Positions 1-8,363 are shown, counted from the stretch's first letter. The stretch is DNA of 64,000 nt from an uncultured Lachnospiraceae bacterium (GCA_947644545.1 CANRZW010000019.1:1-64000); one strand, 5' to 3'. Numbers and translations are program-made. Notes: generated by a model not told the origin, from the sequence alone.

Positions 1-140
1 TAAAATAGGAAAATGAAAACGTCGGAACTTTCCTAGTACTACGACGGAAAACGGGAATGCTGATGGAGGCACTGGCGGATAAGGATGCATGTCAGGCTTC
101 CAAGGAGATGAAGCTGGGCTATCATATTGTGGAAGCATGA
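1..140 (+). other. Unresolved 3' end of an upstream gene or non-coding leader
   Basis: A reading frame is open from base 9 to a TGA at 138-140, but it has an in-frame TAG at 6-8. It is therefore either a very short peptide (from ATG 57, 27 codons), the tail of a frameshifted gene, or non-coding. I recognise no family in the roughly 43 residues. It ends before the ptsH promoter, so it does not belong to the ptsHI transcript. Confidence 0.25.
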
Positions 141-180
141 TATAGCGTGAAAGAGGAGACATAATTAATATTTTTTGGAC

Positions 181-209
181 TTGTGAATATGTCGGATATA
201 TACTATAAT
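181..209 (+). promoter_or_regulatory. Sigma-A promoter of ptsH-ptsI
   Basis: A -35 TTGTGA (181-186) and a consensus -10 TATAAT (204-209) are separated by exactly 17 bases. The predicted transcript start near 216 leaves an 85-nt leader before ptsH. No clear operator palindrome is seen, so expression is probably largely constitutive. Confidence 0.75.
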
Positions 210-300
210 GGTGTAATATAATTATGCAAAACGACGAATCAGTCGAAAGCGGAAGTATTTGAAATGAATAAAATGACAAATTACAAGGAGGAAGCGCAAC

Positions 301-558
301 ATGAAGAAATTTGAGTATGTCATCAAGGACGAGGTAGGAATCCATGCAAGACCGGCAGGACTTCTGGTAAAGGAAGCGAAGAAGTATCAGAGTAAGGTTT
401 CCATCACCAAGGACGGCAAGTCGGCTGAGGCTACGAAACTGATGGCGCTTATGGGACTGGGCGTGAAGTGCGGCGAGAATGTAGAAGTGTCTGTGGAAGG
501 TGCGGATGAGGATGCTGCATTCGAGGGCATTAAGGCATTTTTTGAGGCTAATCTCTAA
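301..558 (+). CDS. ptsH: HPr family phosphocarrier protein
   Basis: HPr is the small cytoplasmic phosphocarrier of the phosphotransferase system; it takes phosphate from enzyme I on a histidine and passes it to sugar-specific EIIA domains. The 85-residue length is normal. The active-site motif GIHARPAG places the phosphorylated His at residue 15, with Arg17 intact. The start is fixed by AAGGAGG at 285-291. ptsI follows 37 nt downstream, so the two form one operon. Unusually, the regulatory-serine segment reads EATKLMALMG: with the alignment anchored at His15 and Gly39-Lys40, residue 46 is Lys rather than the Ser46 phosphorylated by HPr kinase in B. subtilis-type HPr. Thr45 is the nearest hydroxyl. 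The HPr identity is certain; a lack of Ser46-type CcpA signalling is inferred. Confidence 0.97.
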   Translation: MKKFEYVIKDEVGIHARPAGLLVKEAKKYQSKVSITKDGKSAEATKLMALMGLGVKCGENVEVSVEGADEDAAFEGIKAFFEANL

Positions 559-595
559 AGAACAGGGAGCGGATGATAGAGGAGGTGGGGAAACT

Positions 596-2218
596 ATGGT
601 GAAGTTATCCGGTAAAGCGGTTTATAAGGGGGTTATTATCGGCCCTGTGGCGGTTTTGAAGAAGGATGACCAACAGGTAAAGCGGACCAAGATCACGGAT
701 GTGGACGCCGAACTTGCGCGTCTGAAGCAGGCCGGGGAGCAGGCACAGGCGCAGCTGCAGACGCTGTATGACAAGGCGGTCAAGGAAGTGGGCGAGGCCA
801 GCGCGGCTATTTTTGAAGTGCATCAGATGATGCTGGAGGATGACGATTATCTGGATGCGATCCACAACATGATCCAGACGGAGATGGTAAATGCCGAGTA
901 TGCGGTTGCCGTTACAGGCGACAATTTCTCGGAGATGTTTGCCAATATGGATGATGACTATATGAAGGCGAGAGCGGCGGATGTGAAGGATATCTCCAAC
1001 CGTCTGGTCAGGAACCTGACAGGGCAGGAGGATGTGGACCTGGCATCCATGGAGCCGTCCATCATCGTGGCGGACGACTTAAGCCCCAGTGAGACCGTGC
1101 AGATGGATAAGTCGAAGATTCTGGCGTTTGTGACGGTGCACGGTTCCACGAATTCTCACACGGCGATCCTTGCCAGAATGATGAACATTCCGGCGCTGAT
1201 CGGTGTTCCCATGAATCTGGACGAGATTCACACGGGCATGAAAGCTGTGGTGGACGGCTTTAAGGGAGAAGTGATCTTCGAGCCTTCCGAGGAGATCTGT
1301 GCCGAAGTGGAAGAGAAGATTCGCGAGGAGCAGGAGAAGTTAAAGCTCTTACAGACCCTGAAAGGCAAGGAGAATATTACGCCTTCCGGACAGAAGATCA
1401 ATATATATGCCAATATCGGCAGTGTTTCCGATGTGGGTTATGTGCTGGAGAATGATGCGGGCGGTATCGGCCTGTTCCGCAGCGAATTTCTGTATCTGGG
1501 AAGAGATGATTTCCCCACCGAGGAAGAGCAGTTCCAGGCTTACAGGCAGGTTGTCCAGACCATGGCCGGTAAGAAGGTGATTATCCGTACGCTGGATATC
1601 GGTGCGGATAAGCAGGTGGATTATTTCAATCTGGGCAAGGAAGATAATCCGGCGCTTGGCTATCGGGCGATTCGTATCTGTCTGAAACAGCCGGATATTT
1701 TCAAGACGCAGTTACGGGCGCTTCTGCGGGCAGCCATGTACGGCAATCTTTCCATCATGTATCCGATGATCATTTCCGTGGACGAGGTGAAACGGATCTA
1801 CGAGATCGTGGATGAGGTGAAGGCAGAACTGGATGAGGCGCAGATTCCTTACAAGATTCCGGAGCAGGGGATTATGATCGAGACGCCGGCGGCGGTGATG
1901 GTCAGTGAGGAGCTGGCGCAGATCGTGGACTTTTTCAGTATCGGCACCAACGACCTGACGCAGTATACGCTGGCTCTTGACAGGCAGAATGCGAAGCTGG
2001 ATGATTTCTATGATCCGCACCATCCGGCAGTGCTGCGGATGATTAAGCTGGTGACGGACAACGCGCATAAGTACGGTAAGTGGTCCGGCATCTGCGGCGA
2101 GCTGGGAGCCGATCTGGAGCTGACGGAAGAGTTCCTGCGGATGGGACTGGATGAACTGTCGGTAGCGCCGTCCATGGTGCTGCGGGTGCGTAAGGCAGTC
2201 AGGGAAGCGAAGGTGTAA
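596..2218 (+). CDS. ptsI: PTS enzyme I (phosphoenolpyruvate-protein phosphotransferase)
   Basis: Enzyme I autophosphorylates from PEP and phosphorylates HPr, the first step of PTS sugar uptake. The protein is 540 residues, close to the usual 570. It has an N-terminal HPr-binding/phosphohistidine domain with the motif GSTNSHTAILAR, in which His188 is the phosphorylated residue. The C-terminal PEP-binding TIM barrel has DFFSIGTNDLTQYTLALDR and the catalytic Cys at about residue 500 in GICGELGAD. I chose ATG 596 over an in-frame start further upstream because GGAGGTG at 581-587 is well placed and the family N-terminus (KGVIIGPV) begins here. The gene is co-transcribed with ptsH. Confidence 0.96.
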   Translation: MVKLSGKAVYKGVIIGPVAVLKKDDQQVKRTKITDVDAELARLKQAGEQAQAQLQTLYDKAVKEVGEASAAIFEVHQMMLEDDDYLDAIHNMIQTEMVNAEYAVAVTGDNFSEMFANMDDDYMKARAADVKDISNRLVRNLTGQEDVDLASMEPSIIVADDLSPSETVQMDKSKILAFVTVHGSTNSHTAILARMMNIPALIGVPMNLDEIHTGMKAVVDGFKGEVIFEPSEEICAEVEEKIREEQEKLKLLQTLKGKENITPSGQKINIYANIGSVSDVGYVLENDAGGIGLFRSEFLYLGRDDFPTEEEQFQAYRQVVQTMAGKKVIIRTLDIGADKQVDYFNLGKEDNPALGYRAIRICLKQPDIFKTQLRALLRAAMYGNLSIMYPMIISVDEVKRIYEIVDEVKAELDEAQIPYKIPEQGIMIETPAAVMVSEELAQIVDFFSIGTNDLTQYTLALDRQNAKLDDFYDPHHPAVLRMIKLVTDNAHKYGKWSGICGELGADLELTEEFLRMGLDELSVAPSMVLRVRKAVREAKV

Positions 2219-2270
2219 CAGCCTGTCAATAAAGCAGATTTCTTATAATACAAGTTTATACAAGGAGAAG

Positions 2271-2314
2271 GGTGTAAAGTCTTGGTCTGGGAGCAGAGGG
2301 ACTTTACACCTTTT
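2271..2314 (+). terminator. Probable intrinsic terminator after ptsI
   Basis: An 11-bp perfect stem, GGTGTAAAGTC (2271-2281) with GACTTTACACC (2300-2310), encloses an 18-nt loop and is followed by TTTT. It lies 52 nt after the ptsI stop. The stem is AT-richer than a typical terminator, so readthrough is possible. A hairpin with a related stem occurs at 59251-59291. Confidence 0.6.
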
Positions 2315-2359
2315 GCCGGTTGTGGGATCTTTCACGTAAGTAATTGGAGGAAACAGAGA

Positions 2360-2827
2360 ATGTCGATCGAGAGAGTAAAGGCTTATTTTAAACAATATGA
2401 TATGGAAGAACGGATCCGGGAGTTTGACGTGTCAAGCGCGACGGTGGAACTGGCGGCTGCAGCGCTCGCCTGTGAACCGCAGCGGATCGCGAAGACGCTT
2501 TCCTTCCTGCAGGGGGATAAGGCGGCATTGGTCTGCACGGCAGGAGATGCCAAGGTGGACAATCACAAGTATAAGGAGCGGTTCGGCATGAAGGCGAAGA
2601 TGCTCTCTTTTGAGGAAGTGGAACAGATGACGGGACATGCGGTGGGCGGGGTCTGCCCTTTTGCGGTAAAGGAAGGGGCGTCTGTCTATCTGGATGTGTC
2701 CCTGAAACGGTTTGAAACGGTCTACCCAGCCTGCGGGAGCGCCAACAGTGCGATCGAGCTGACGATCCCGGAACTGGAGAAGTATTCCGGGTATGAGGAA
2801 TGGGTGGATGTCTGCAAAGGATATTAG
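2360..2827 (+). CDS. YbaK/EbsC-family aminoacyl-tRNA deacylase
   Basis: A 155-residue free-standing member of the YbaK/ProRS-associated editing family, which hydrolyses mischarged aminoacyl-tRNAs (for example Cys- or Ala-tRNA-Pro) in the cytoplasm. Visible family features are the N-terminal RIREFDVSSATVELAA helix, a RIAKTLSF segment, GDAKVDNHKYKERFG and the conserved VGGVCPFAV loop, followed by YLDVSL. The start at ATG 2360 is set by TTGGAGG (2344-2350); a longer upstream extension would run through the terminator hairpin. It stands alone between the ptsI terminator and the next gene. The exact substrate cannot be told from sequence. Confidence 0.88.
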   Translation: MSIERVKAYFKQYDMEERIREFDVSSATVELAAAALACEPQRIAKTLSFLQGDKAALVCTAGDAKVDNHKYKERFGMKAKMLSFEEVEQMTGHAVGGVCPFAVKEGASVYLDVSLKRFETVYPACGSANSAIELTIPELEKYSGYEEWVDVCKGY

Positions 2828-2908
2828 GCAGTAAAGAATAGTAAGGCTGCAATGGATATTTGCTGCATGGACTGGAGATTTCGTTTGAGTGGAAGCGGGA
2901 GAGGCGGT

Positions 2909-3634
2909 ATGGCAAAGCAGGAGTATTTTAAGAGTGCATTGTCTGATTTTACATATGAGGCGGCCAGCGGCGGGGCGATCCGTCATCTGACGGACTTAGG
3001 GTATACGGTGAAGCAGATCAGTGATCAGCTTTCTTTTCCTACGCCGTATGCAAGAGTGCAGAAAACGGTCTGGCAGAGGCTGCTTGAAACGGGGGTTCTG
3101 CTTGCCGAGGAACCGGGCAGCGGGAAGAAGCAGGGCGGCGGTAAAGCCGAGTATGCCATGGAACGTGACAGATACGGCAGGACCAGTGTCCGTCTGGTGC
3201 CGGCAGAAGATGACGGGGAACGGGACGGCGTGATCTGCTGGAAAGACCGGCAGTTTAAGGCGGGCATCGAGGCTGTTGTCTGCCAACAGGGGCGTCGATT
3301 TGCCGCCAGAAGAAAGGCGGGCGTTCAGGATGTGGAACAAGGCAGGAGACTGGCCGCATATCTGGCACAGAAGTGTGAACAAAACCAGGGGGACGCGTAT
3401 ATTTCCTGTCGGTTTGCGGCAGCCTGCAGCAGGGAGCAGACAGCGTTTATGACGTTGTTGTCTGTCTTAAATGAACGTCAGCAGGAGTATATAGGCGGGC
3501 TTCCCTGGGAGGAGAAGGTCTGCTATCACAGGCTGGATCAGCGGATGCAGGAGATCGTGGTCAGGCTTTACAATGCCGGACGGCTGCAGGAAACGTGTTA
3601 CTTTATGAAGACGGGGGAGAGGGTGGCGCTGTAA
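2909..3634 (+). CDS. Conserved hypothetical protein with a possible N-terminal winged-helix
   Basis: A 241-residue soluble protein without signal peptide or membrane segment. Residues about 20-65 (GGAIRHLTDLGYTVKQISDQL, then VQKTVWQRLLETGVLL) have the spacing of a helix-turn-helix or winged-helix. A basic Gly/Lys-rich linker follows, and the C-terminal half is charged and helical (ERQQEYIGGLPWEEK). I recognise no named domain; the sequence resembles conserved unannotated proteins of Lachnospiraceae. ATG 2909 is preferred (GGGAGAGG at 2898-2905). Its last 32 bases overlap the 3' end of the convergent GntR gene, so no terminator fits between them. A DNA-binding role is speculative. Confidence 0.7.
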   Translation: MAKQEYFKSALSDFTYEAASGGAIRHLTDLGYTVKQISDQLSFPTPYARVQKTVWQRLLETGVLLAEEPGSGKKQGGGKAEYAMERDRYGRTSVRLVPAEDDGERDGVICWKDRQFKAGIEAVVCQQGRRFAARRKAGVQDVEQGRRLAAYLAQKCEQNQGDAYISCRFAAACSREQTAFMTLLSVLNERQQEYIGGLPWEEKVCYHRLDQRMQEIVVRLYNAGRLQETCYFMKTGERVAL

Positions 3635-4322
3635 ATTCCTCTGCCTTATATTCTTCGGCCATTTCCCGCATATGTTGTTCCATGGCGGCACGCGCTCCCT
3701 GTGCGTCATGTGCCTTCGCGGCATCCAGGATTGCCTTATGGTATTTTAAGCCCGAAGCCTTGCCGCGCCTGTGGACGATATCCTGCATCACCCGGGATAG
3801 ATTCGTGCAGATCATCCGGTAGGCAGATTGCAGGATCTGATTGCCGCAGCAGGAAGCCAGCGTGGTGTGGAAAGACACATCGGCGGCGGCAAAGGCTTCT
3901 TCGTCCTGGCTGGAAGCAGCCATGATATCATAGCTTTGGCACAGCCTGTTCAGGTCTTCGGCTGTCATGCGCCGGACTGCCAGTTCACACAGAGGCCCCT
4001 CCATGACACAGCGGAATTCCAGAAGCTCCAGAAATTCCTGTTCTGTCAGACTGCCCGGAATATTCATGCGGGCCATGGCGTCGCTGAGAGAATATCTGCG
4101 CACATAGCTTCCGTCGCCGACCCGCGTTTCGATCAGGCCTTCTCCGGACAGCTTCTGCAGGGCATTGCGTACGGTCACGCGGCTGGTGCCGAAGATCTCA
4201 CACAGCTGCAGTTCTCCCGGCAGACGTTCCTCCGGTTTCCAGATTCCGTTTTCAATATTTTCTTTCATCTGTGCGATCACCTGATCGCTCACGCTGTTTC
4301 GTGTTACCGGACGTAATCCCAT
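3603..4322 (-). CDS. FadR-subfamily GntR transcriptional regulator
   Basis: A 239-residue regulator. The N-terminal GntR winged helix (residues about 10-75) contains ERLPGELQLCEIFGTSRVTVRNAL and the wing LIETRVGDGSYV; the C-terminal FCD all-helical effector domain includes LLEFRCVMEG and SFHTTLASCCGN. FCD regulators usually bind a sugar acid or organic acid and repress catabolic genes. It is the last gene behind the dehydratase and aldolase on the minus strand (134 nt after the aldolase stop), so it most likely controls that operon through the palindrome at 7231-7257. The ATG at 4322 is preceded by AGGGAG. Its 3' end overlaps the opposite-strand gene by 32 bp. Confidence 0.9.
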   Translation of the reverse strand: MGLRPVTRNSVSDQVIAQMKENIENGIWKPEERLPGELQLCEIFGTSRVTVRNALQKLSGEGLIETRVGDGSYVRRYSLSDAMARMNIPGSLTEQEFLELLEFRCVMEGPLCELAVRRMTAEDLNRLCQSYDIMAASSQDEEAFAAADVSFHTTLASCCGNQILQSAYRMICTNLSRVMQDIVHRRGKASGLKYHKAILDAAKAHDAQGARAAMEQHMREMAEEYKAEEFTAPPSPPSS

Positions 4323-4376
4323 ACCTGTGGTTCTCCCTGTTTCCTGGTAAATGATTTGCGATATTACTGTTTTGGG

Positions 4377-4412
4377 CTCCCGCCAGGGCCATGTGTGAAG
4401 CCCCGACGGGAG
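4377..4412 (-). terminator. GC-rich hairpin between the aldolase and gntR
   Basis: CTCCCG (4377-4382) pairs with CGGGAG (4407-4412) and an inner GGGC (4386-4389) pairs with GCCC (4400-4403). There is no U-tract on the minus strand, so it is more likely an attenuator or a stabilising hairpin that lowers gntR expression than a full terminator. Confidence 0.45.
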
Positions 4413-4423
4413 TGAAGACATAA

Positions 4424-4447
4424 GATTGAAAATTAAAATTTTCAATC
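4424..4447 (-). terminator. AT-rich perfect palindrome just after the aldolase gene
   Basis: GATTGAAAAT (4424-4433) and ATTTTCAATC (4438-4447) are perfect 10-bp arms around TAAA, ending 9 nt beyond the aldolase stop. It could be a weak terminator or a regulator operator; position favours a 3'-end hairpin. Confidence 0.5.
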
Positions 4448-4456
4448 GCGAGAAAA

Positions 4457-5356
4457 CTATGCAGGAAGCAGGCCTTCTTTTACAAGAAATGCGTGTACCT
4501 TTTCCTGCTCGCTTTCTTGCAGAACCGGCATCGGGAAAGTGCATTTCGCACAGTCGATGATGCCTAACTGGCGGACTGCCTCTTTGACATAGGGAACGAA
4601 CGGCGCACCGATGGCGTAGATGTCCATGCAGCGGTTTATTTTCTGCTGCAGCAGGGCAATCTGACCTACATCTTCGGCGTTCACCGCTTTTACCCAGTCG
4701 GAGCAAAGTCTCGGCGCCACATTGGAGATACCGCAGATGGAGCCGTTTCCGCCGGAAAGCACGTTGTGGGCGAAGTTGTCGTCGAAGCCGGAATAGATCT
4801 CGAAATCCGGACGGATCGGTTTCACGGCCTTGATCAGTTCCCGGGTATGATCCATACCGGCGATCGTATCCTTGATGCCGATGATGTTGTCATATTCTTC
4901 CGCCAGACGTCGTACAACGGAAGGGCTGATGGTGTAACCGGTCCGATCCGGGAAGTTATAGATGTAGACGGGGCCGTGTATTTCTTTTGCCATACGGCTG
5001 TAGAAATCATACATTTCCGCATCGCCGAAAGGGAAATAGAAAGGCGGTACGATCATGACCGCGTCCGCGCCTGCATCCAGACAGGCGTTGGAGAGGGGCG
5101 CGATCTGTTCTGCGATCATATTCGCCGTGCCGATGATGACTTTCATGCGGCCAGCGATCTGTTTAACGGCAAACCGCGCGATCTCCTCGCGCTGTGTAAG
5201 CGTCTGTCCAAAGAATTCTCCCAGGCTTCCGCCGATCAGAACGCCGTCTATTTCATTGGCGATCAGGTGCTCGTAAAAGCGCGCCGCGCTTTCATAGTCT
5301 ATTGTGCCATCCGCACAAAACGGCGTGATTGCCGGGCAGATCCATTTTGCATTCAT
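4457..5356 (-). CDS. DHDPS/NAL-family 2-keto-3-deoxy sugar-acid aldolase
   Basis: A 299-residue class I aldolase of the dihydrodipicolinate synthase superfamily. The catalytic Schiff-base Lys is Lys162 (IIGIKDT) and the general-base Tyr is Tyr133 (YIYNFP). The substrate loop reads GGSLGEFF rather than the GTTGE of true DapA. Pairing with an IlvD/Edd-type dehydratase recalls E. coli YjhG-YjhH / YagF-YagE, where a sugar acid is dehydrated to a 2-keto-3-deoxy acid and then cleaved to pyruvate plus an aldehyde. ATG 5356 is preceded by AAGGAGG; the gene starts 41 nt after the dehydratase stop, so they are co-transcribed. The substrate (pentonate or hexonate) is inferred; a lysine-pathway role is unlikely here. 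Confidence 0.85.
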   Translation of the reverse strand: MNAKWICPAITPFCADGTIDYESAARFYEHLIANEIDGVLIGGSLGEFFGQTLTQREEIARFAVKQIAGRMKVIIGTANMIAEQIAPLSNACLDAGADAVMIVPPFYFPFGDAEMYDFYSRMAKEIHGPVYIYNFPDRTGYTISPSVVRRLAEEYDNIIGIKDTIAGMDHTRELIKAVKPIRPDFEIYSGFDDNFAHNVLSGGNGSICGISNVAPRLCSDWVKAVNAEDVGQIALLQQKINRCMDIYAIGAPFVPYVKEAVRQLGIIDCAKCTFPMPVLQESEQEKVHAFLVKEGLLPA

Positions 5357-5397
5357 ATAAGTTTCCTCCTTTTTTGTATAAATCATCCAATATTGTC

Positions 5398-7116
5398 TTA
5401 ATCGAGGCCGGCGCCCTGCATAGCGCTCAGGGCATGTTCCGTATATCGCTTGTAGAAGCCTTTTCTGGCCGGTCTCGGAAGGACGCCCTTCTTGCTTCTC
5501 AGTGCGAGAAGATCTGCGGCTTCCCCGGCCGTCAGCTCTTTACCGTCTGCGCCTACCAGATCCAGGCGGCGGGCTTCGATATCGTAATGAATGAGATCGC
5601 CCTCCTCGATAAAAGCGATTGGGCCTCCGGCAGCGGCCTCCGGGCTGATATGACCGATCGCGGCCCCGCGGGTAGCGCCGGAGAAACGGCCGTCGGTAAT
5701 CAGGGCCACATGGCCGTTCAAGGATTCGTCACAGACGATGGCTTCCGTCGTCATAAGCATTTCCGGCATACCGCAGCCCCGCGGTCCCTCATACCGGATC
5801 ACGATCACGTCTCCCGGCTTGATCTTCTTGTCAACAACGGCCTGGTAAGCGTCTTCTTCTTCATCGAATACGCGGGCCGGACCGGTGAAGCTGTGCTGTG
5901 AGAGTGCGACGGCGGAATATTTGATGACGCTGCCTTCCGGAGCGATATTTCCTTTCAGGATGGCAACGCTGCCCTTTTCAACAGCCTTCTCTACCGGGAA
6001 GATGACTTCGTCCCGGGTCAGATGGTAGTTTTCAAGATAACCCAGGTTGCGCTCGAAGAAGTTATCCCGCTGCAGATCCTCCAGATTTTCACCGAGGGTC
6101 TTTCCGGTGACTGTCATGACATCCAGATCCAGCATGTCTTTCAGCAGAAGCTGCACATAAGGCACACCGCCGGCAAACCAGAAGCTCTCCGTCAGATGCT
6201 TGCCGCTGGGGTTCAGATTGCCCAGATGGGGCACCTGATGATTGACTTCGTCAAAAAGTTCAATCGGCATCTCGTACCCCAGTTCACGGGCAATACTCGG
6301 CAGATGCAGCGTGGCGTTGGTGCTGCCGCCGATGGCGCTGTGAATGATCAGCGCGTTGCGGAAAGCGGCAGGCGTCATGATATCGGAAACCTTTATATCT
6401 TTTTCCACAAGGGTCATGATGACGCGGCCGGCCTGACGGGCGTAGCGGAGGATGTCGGTCATGGTGGCGGGCGCGAGTGCGGCGCCCGGCAGTGTCATAC
6501 CGAGGGCTTCTGCCATGCACTGCATGGTGCTGGCCGTGCCGAGAAAAGTGCAGGCGCCCACGGAAGGACAGCCGGTCAGGTAATAGTCCCGGATTTCCTG
6601 CTCGGAGATGGCATCCTTACGTTTCTGCCGCAGAGAGATGTCGCCTGCCACCAGGCTGGTGGTCTGTCTCGGACCCGGGCGCATACTGCCGCCGGGAATA
6701 AAGATGGTCGGAATATCCATGCGGGCGGCGGCCTTCAGATGGGCCGGGATGGATTTGTCACAGCTGCTGGAGAGGATCAAACCGTCCCAGGGTACGGCGC
6801 TGGCATGTACCTCTACCATGTCGGCAATGGCTTCGCGGGATGCGAGCACGAGATTCATGCCGTCATGTCCCTGCGCGCAGCCGTCGCAGACATCGGTGGT
6901 GTGATAGTGGGCCGGGAATCCGCCCTGTTCAAAGACGCCGATCTCGGCCTGCTTTGCGAGCTGATGAAGATGTACGCTGCCCGGATGGGAATCACCGTAT
7001 ACGTCTTCAATCATAATCTGGGGCTTGTTGATATCGGTGTCGTCCCAGCCGCTGCCCATCTCAAGGGCGTTAAACTGAGCCCACCACAGACGTTCTTTTG
7101 CACTTTTCTGTTTCAT
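5398..7116 (-). CDS. IlvD/Edd-family sugar-acid dehydratase
   Basis: A 572-residue Fe-S dehydratase. The cluster ligands expected in the family are visible: Cys77/Cys80 in [10 protein letters not shown], Cys119 in SSSCDKS and Cys189 in [12 protein letters not shown]. The family removes water from dihydroxy acids or aldonic acids. The neighbouring 2-keto-3-deoxy aldolase and GntR regulator point to an aldonate (xylonate- or gluconate-like) rather than to branched-chain amino-acid synthesis, since no ilv gene is near. ATG 7116 has AAGGAGGT upstream. The promoter at 7258-7286 and its operator suggest induction by the substrate or by the 2-keto-3-deoxy product. Confidence 0.88.
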   Translation of the reverse strand: MKQKSAKERLWWAQFNALEMGSGWDDTDINKPQIMIEDVYGDSHPGSVHLHQLAKQAEIGVFEQGGFPAHYHTTDVCDGCAQGHDGMNLVLASREAIADMVEVHASAVPWDGLILSSSCDKSIPAHLKAAARMDIPTIFIPGGSMRPGPRQTTSLVAGDISLRQKRKDAISEQEIRDYYLTGCPSVGACTFLGTASTMQCMAEALGMTLPGAALAPATMTDILRYARQAGRVIMTLVEKDIKVSDIMTPAAFRNALIIHSAIGGSTNATLHLPSIARELGYEMPIELFDEVNHQVPHLGNLNPSGKHLTESFWFAGGVPYVQLLLKDMLDLDVMTVTGKTLGENLEDLQRDNFFERNLGYLENYHLTRDEVIFPVEKAVEKGSVAILKGNIAPEGSVIKYSAVALSQHSFTGPARVFDEEEDAYQAVVDKKIKPGDVIVIRYEGPRGCGMPEMLMTTEAIVCDESLNGHVALITDGRFSGATRGAAIGHISPEAAAGGPIAFIEEGDLIHYDIEARRLDLVGADGKELTAGEAADLLALRSKKGVLPRPARKGFYKRYTEHALSAMQGAGLD

Positions 7117-7230
7117 GAGGACCTCCTTGGAATTGTGATTTGAATTGTGGCTTCTTTGCTTCGCGGCCTCGTAGATCCGGGGCCGGTTCCTTACGTTATT
7201 AAGTTATTAAGTTATGAAATTATGAAAGTT

Positions 7231-7257
7231 GAATCTGTATACTTGTAATACAGATTC
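7231..7257. promoter_or_regulatory. Palindromic operator at the dehydratase promoter
   Basis: GAATCTGTAT (7231-7240) and ATACAGATTC (7248-7257) are perfect 10-bp arms around a 7-nt centre. The inner GTATAC resembles the GTNTANAC core of GntR/FadR operators. It lies directly downstream of the minus-strand -10, where a bound repressor would block initiation. Confidence 0.7.
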
Positions 7258-7286
7258 AGCATATAAAAAAAGAGAAGAAAAGTCAA
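7258..7286 (-). promoter_or_regulatory. Promoter of the dehydratase-aldolase-gntR operon
   Basis: On the minus strand, -35 TTGACT (7286-7281) and -10 TATGCT (7263-7258) are 17 bases apart; the palindromic operator begins at the next base. The 114-nt region between the operator and the dehydratase start holds tandem TTATTAAG and TTATGAAA repeats of unknown role. Confidence 0.65.
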
Positions 7287-7365
7287 GGCTTTATCGGGGA
7301 AGATTTGCGGCACAAGGCTTCATGTTACTGTAGTCCTGTGAGGGCATCAAGAAGAGAAAACAGTG

Positions 7366-7405
7366 GAATTTGTCGTTGACAAACAAATTCTGTTCATGTT
7401 ATACA
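7366..7405 (+). promoter_or_regulatory. Promoter with nested palindrome before the acyltransferase gene
   Basis: A perfect -35 TTGACA (7376-7381) and TATACA (7400-7405) lie 18 bases apart. The -35 sits inside nested palindromes: outer GAATTTGT (7366-7373) with ACAAATTC (7383-7390), inner TTTGTC with GACAAA. This layout fits a repressor site. The rest of 7287-7365 and 7406-7492 shows nothing else I can support. Confidence 0.6.
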
Positions 7406-7492
7406 GGTCTAAAGCTTTTTCAGAGGGTTTTTACAAGGAAAAGAAAGAGAAAGCGGAAAAAAGCGGAAAAGAAGGAGCAAGAGGTAAAGAGA

Positions 7493-8305
7493 ATGGAGAG
7501 GGAGACATTATATCGGTTGATCGAGTTACCGGCAGAAGTTATCAATCGCCTGCAGGCGGTTTGCAAGGAAGTGGATATTGAACAGACAGAGCCTTATCTG
7601 GAGAGGCTGACGGAGCGGAGTACGGCGGCAGAGGCTTATAAGGAGCTGGGAGCGTTTCTGGAAGAAGACAAGGATCATATGAGAATGTTGTATTGTCAGC
7701 TGGAGTGCGTAAGGCGTATCTATGACCGGTATCGGCAGAAGGGGATCGCAGAGACCGTGTATGTGGACACCATGAAGTGTTTTTCGAGGTTTCTGCGAGA
7801 GTGTGAACAGAAAAACGGCCGGATGTTTTTTGACAGGGGATGGTGGACTTACCGACAGGCCAGTATGGGGCTTTTTCGGATCGGAGCCCTGGAGTATGAG
7901 TTTGACGAGCACGAGGGGCAAAGCGTCATCGCGGTACATATCCCGTCGGATGCGGATCTGTCGCCGGAAGCGGTGGAACAATCCCTGCAGGAGGCAGGGG
8001 CGTTTTTTGGTACTTATTATCCCGAATTTGCATATGGCAGGTACACGTGTGAGTCATGGCTGATGTCACCGGTGCTGAAACAGCTGCTGCAGGAACAATC
8101 CAACATTGTGGCTTTCCAGGAGCGGTTTACGATACTATCGGAGGATCGGGAGGACAGGGAATTTATAGAATGGCTGTTTCAGGTTCCGGCAGGTACGGCG
8201 TATGACCGGCTGCCGGAGCGGACAACGCTGCAGCGCAAGGCTAAGGAATTGCTTCTTGCCGGTGGCACGGTAGGCTGTGCATTCGGGATGATAGAACTCT
8301 CTTAG
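7493..8305 (+). CDS. Putative acyltransferase (DUF5596/GNAT_C-like)
   Basis: A 270-residue soluble protein. Its middle (RGWWTYRQASMGLFRIGALEYEF) and the following IAVHIPSDADLSPEAVEQSL resemble the two-domain acyltransferase family annotated as N-acyltransferase N-terminal plus GNAT C-terminal (DUF5596/DUF5597) in Clostridia. The N-terminal half is helical, consistent with that arrangement. Start ATG 7493 is preferred over longer in-frame options because GAGGT lies 7 nt upstream and the family sequence begins here. It has its own promoter and ends 58 nt from the convergent GH30 gene. The substrate is unknown and the family assignment is from memory of motifs, not a search. Confidence 0.65.
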   Translation: MERETLYRLIELPAEVINRLQAVCKEVDIEQTEPYLERLTERSTAAEAYKELGAFLEEDKDHMRMLYCQLECVRRIYDRYRQKGIAETVYVDTMKCFSRFLRECEQKNGRMFFDRGWWTYRQASMGLFRIGALEYEFDEHEGQSVIAVHIPSDADLSPEAVEQSLQEAGAFFGTYYPEFAYGRYTCESWLMSPVLKQLLQEQSNIVAFQERFTILSEDREDREFIEWLFQVPAGTAYDRLPERTTLQRKAKELLLAGGTVGCAFGMIELS

Positions 8306-8363
8306 CATTTGCTGGCAGTTGTCCGCTTATAGCAGATTAAAGTACAGAGTTAACGATACGAAG

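Noticed and set aside
3828-4316. 162-codon plus-strand frame inside gntR
   Set aside because: The minus-strand frame encodes a full GntR/FCD regulator; the plus frame lacks an RBS and family features.
6022-7143. Long plus-strand open frame (373 codons) opposite the dehydratase gene
   Set aside because: The dehydratase on the minus strand has all Fe-S cysteines and family motifs; the opposite frame has no RBS and a composition typical of an antisense shadow.
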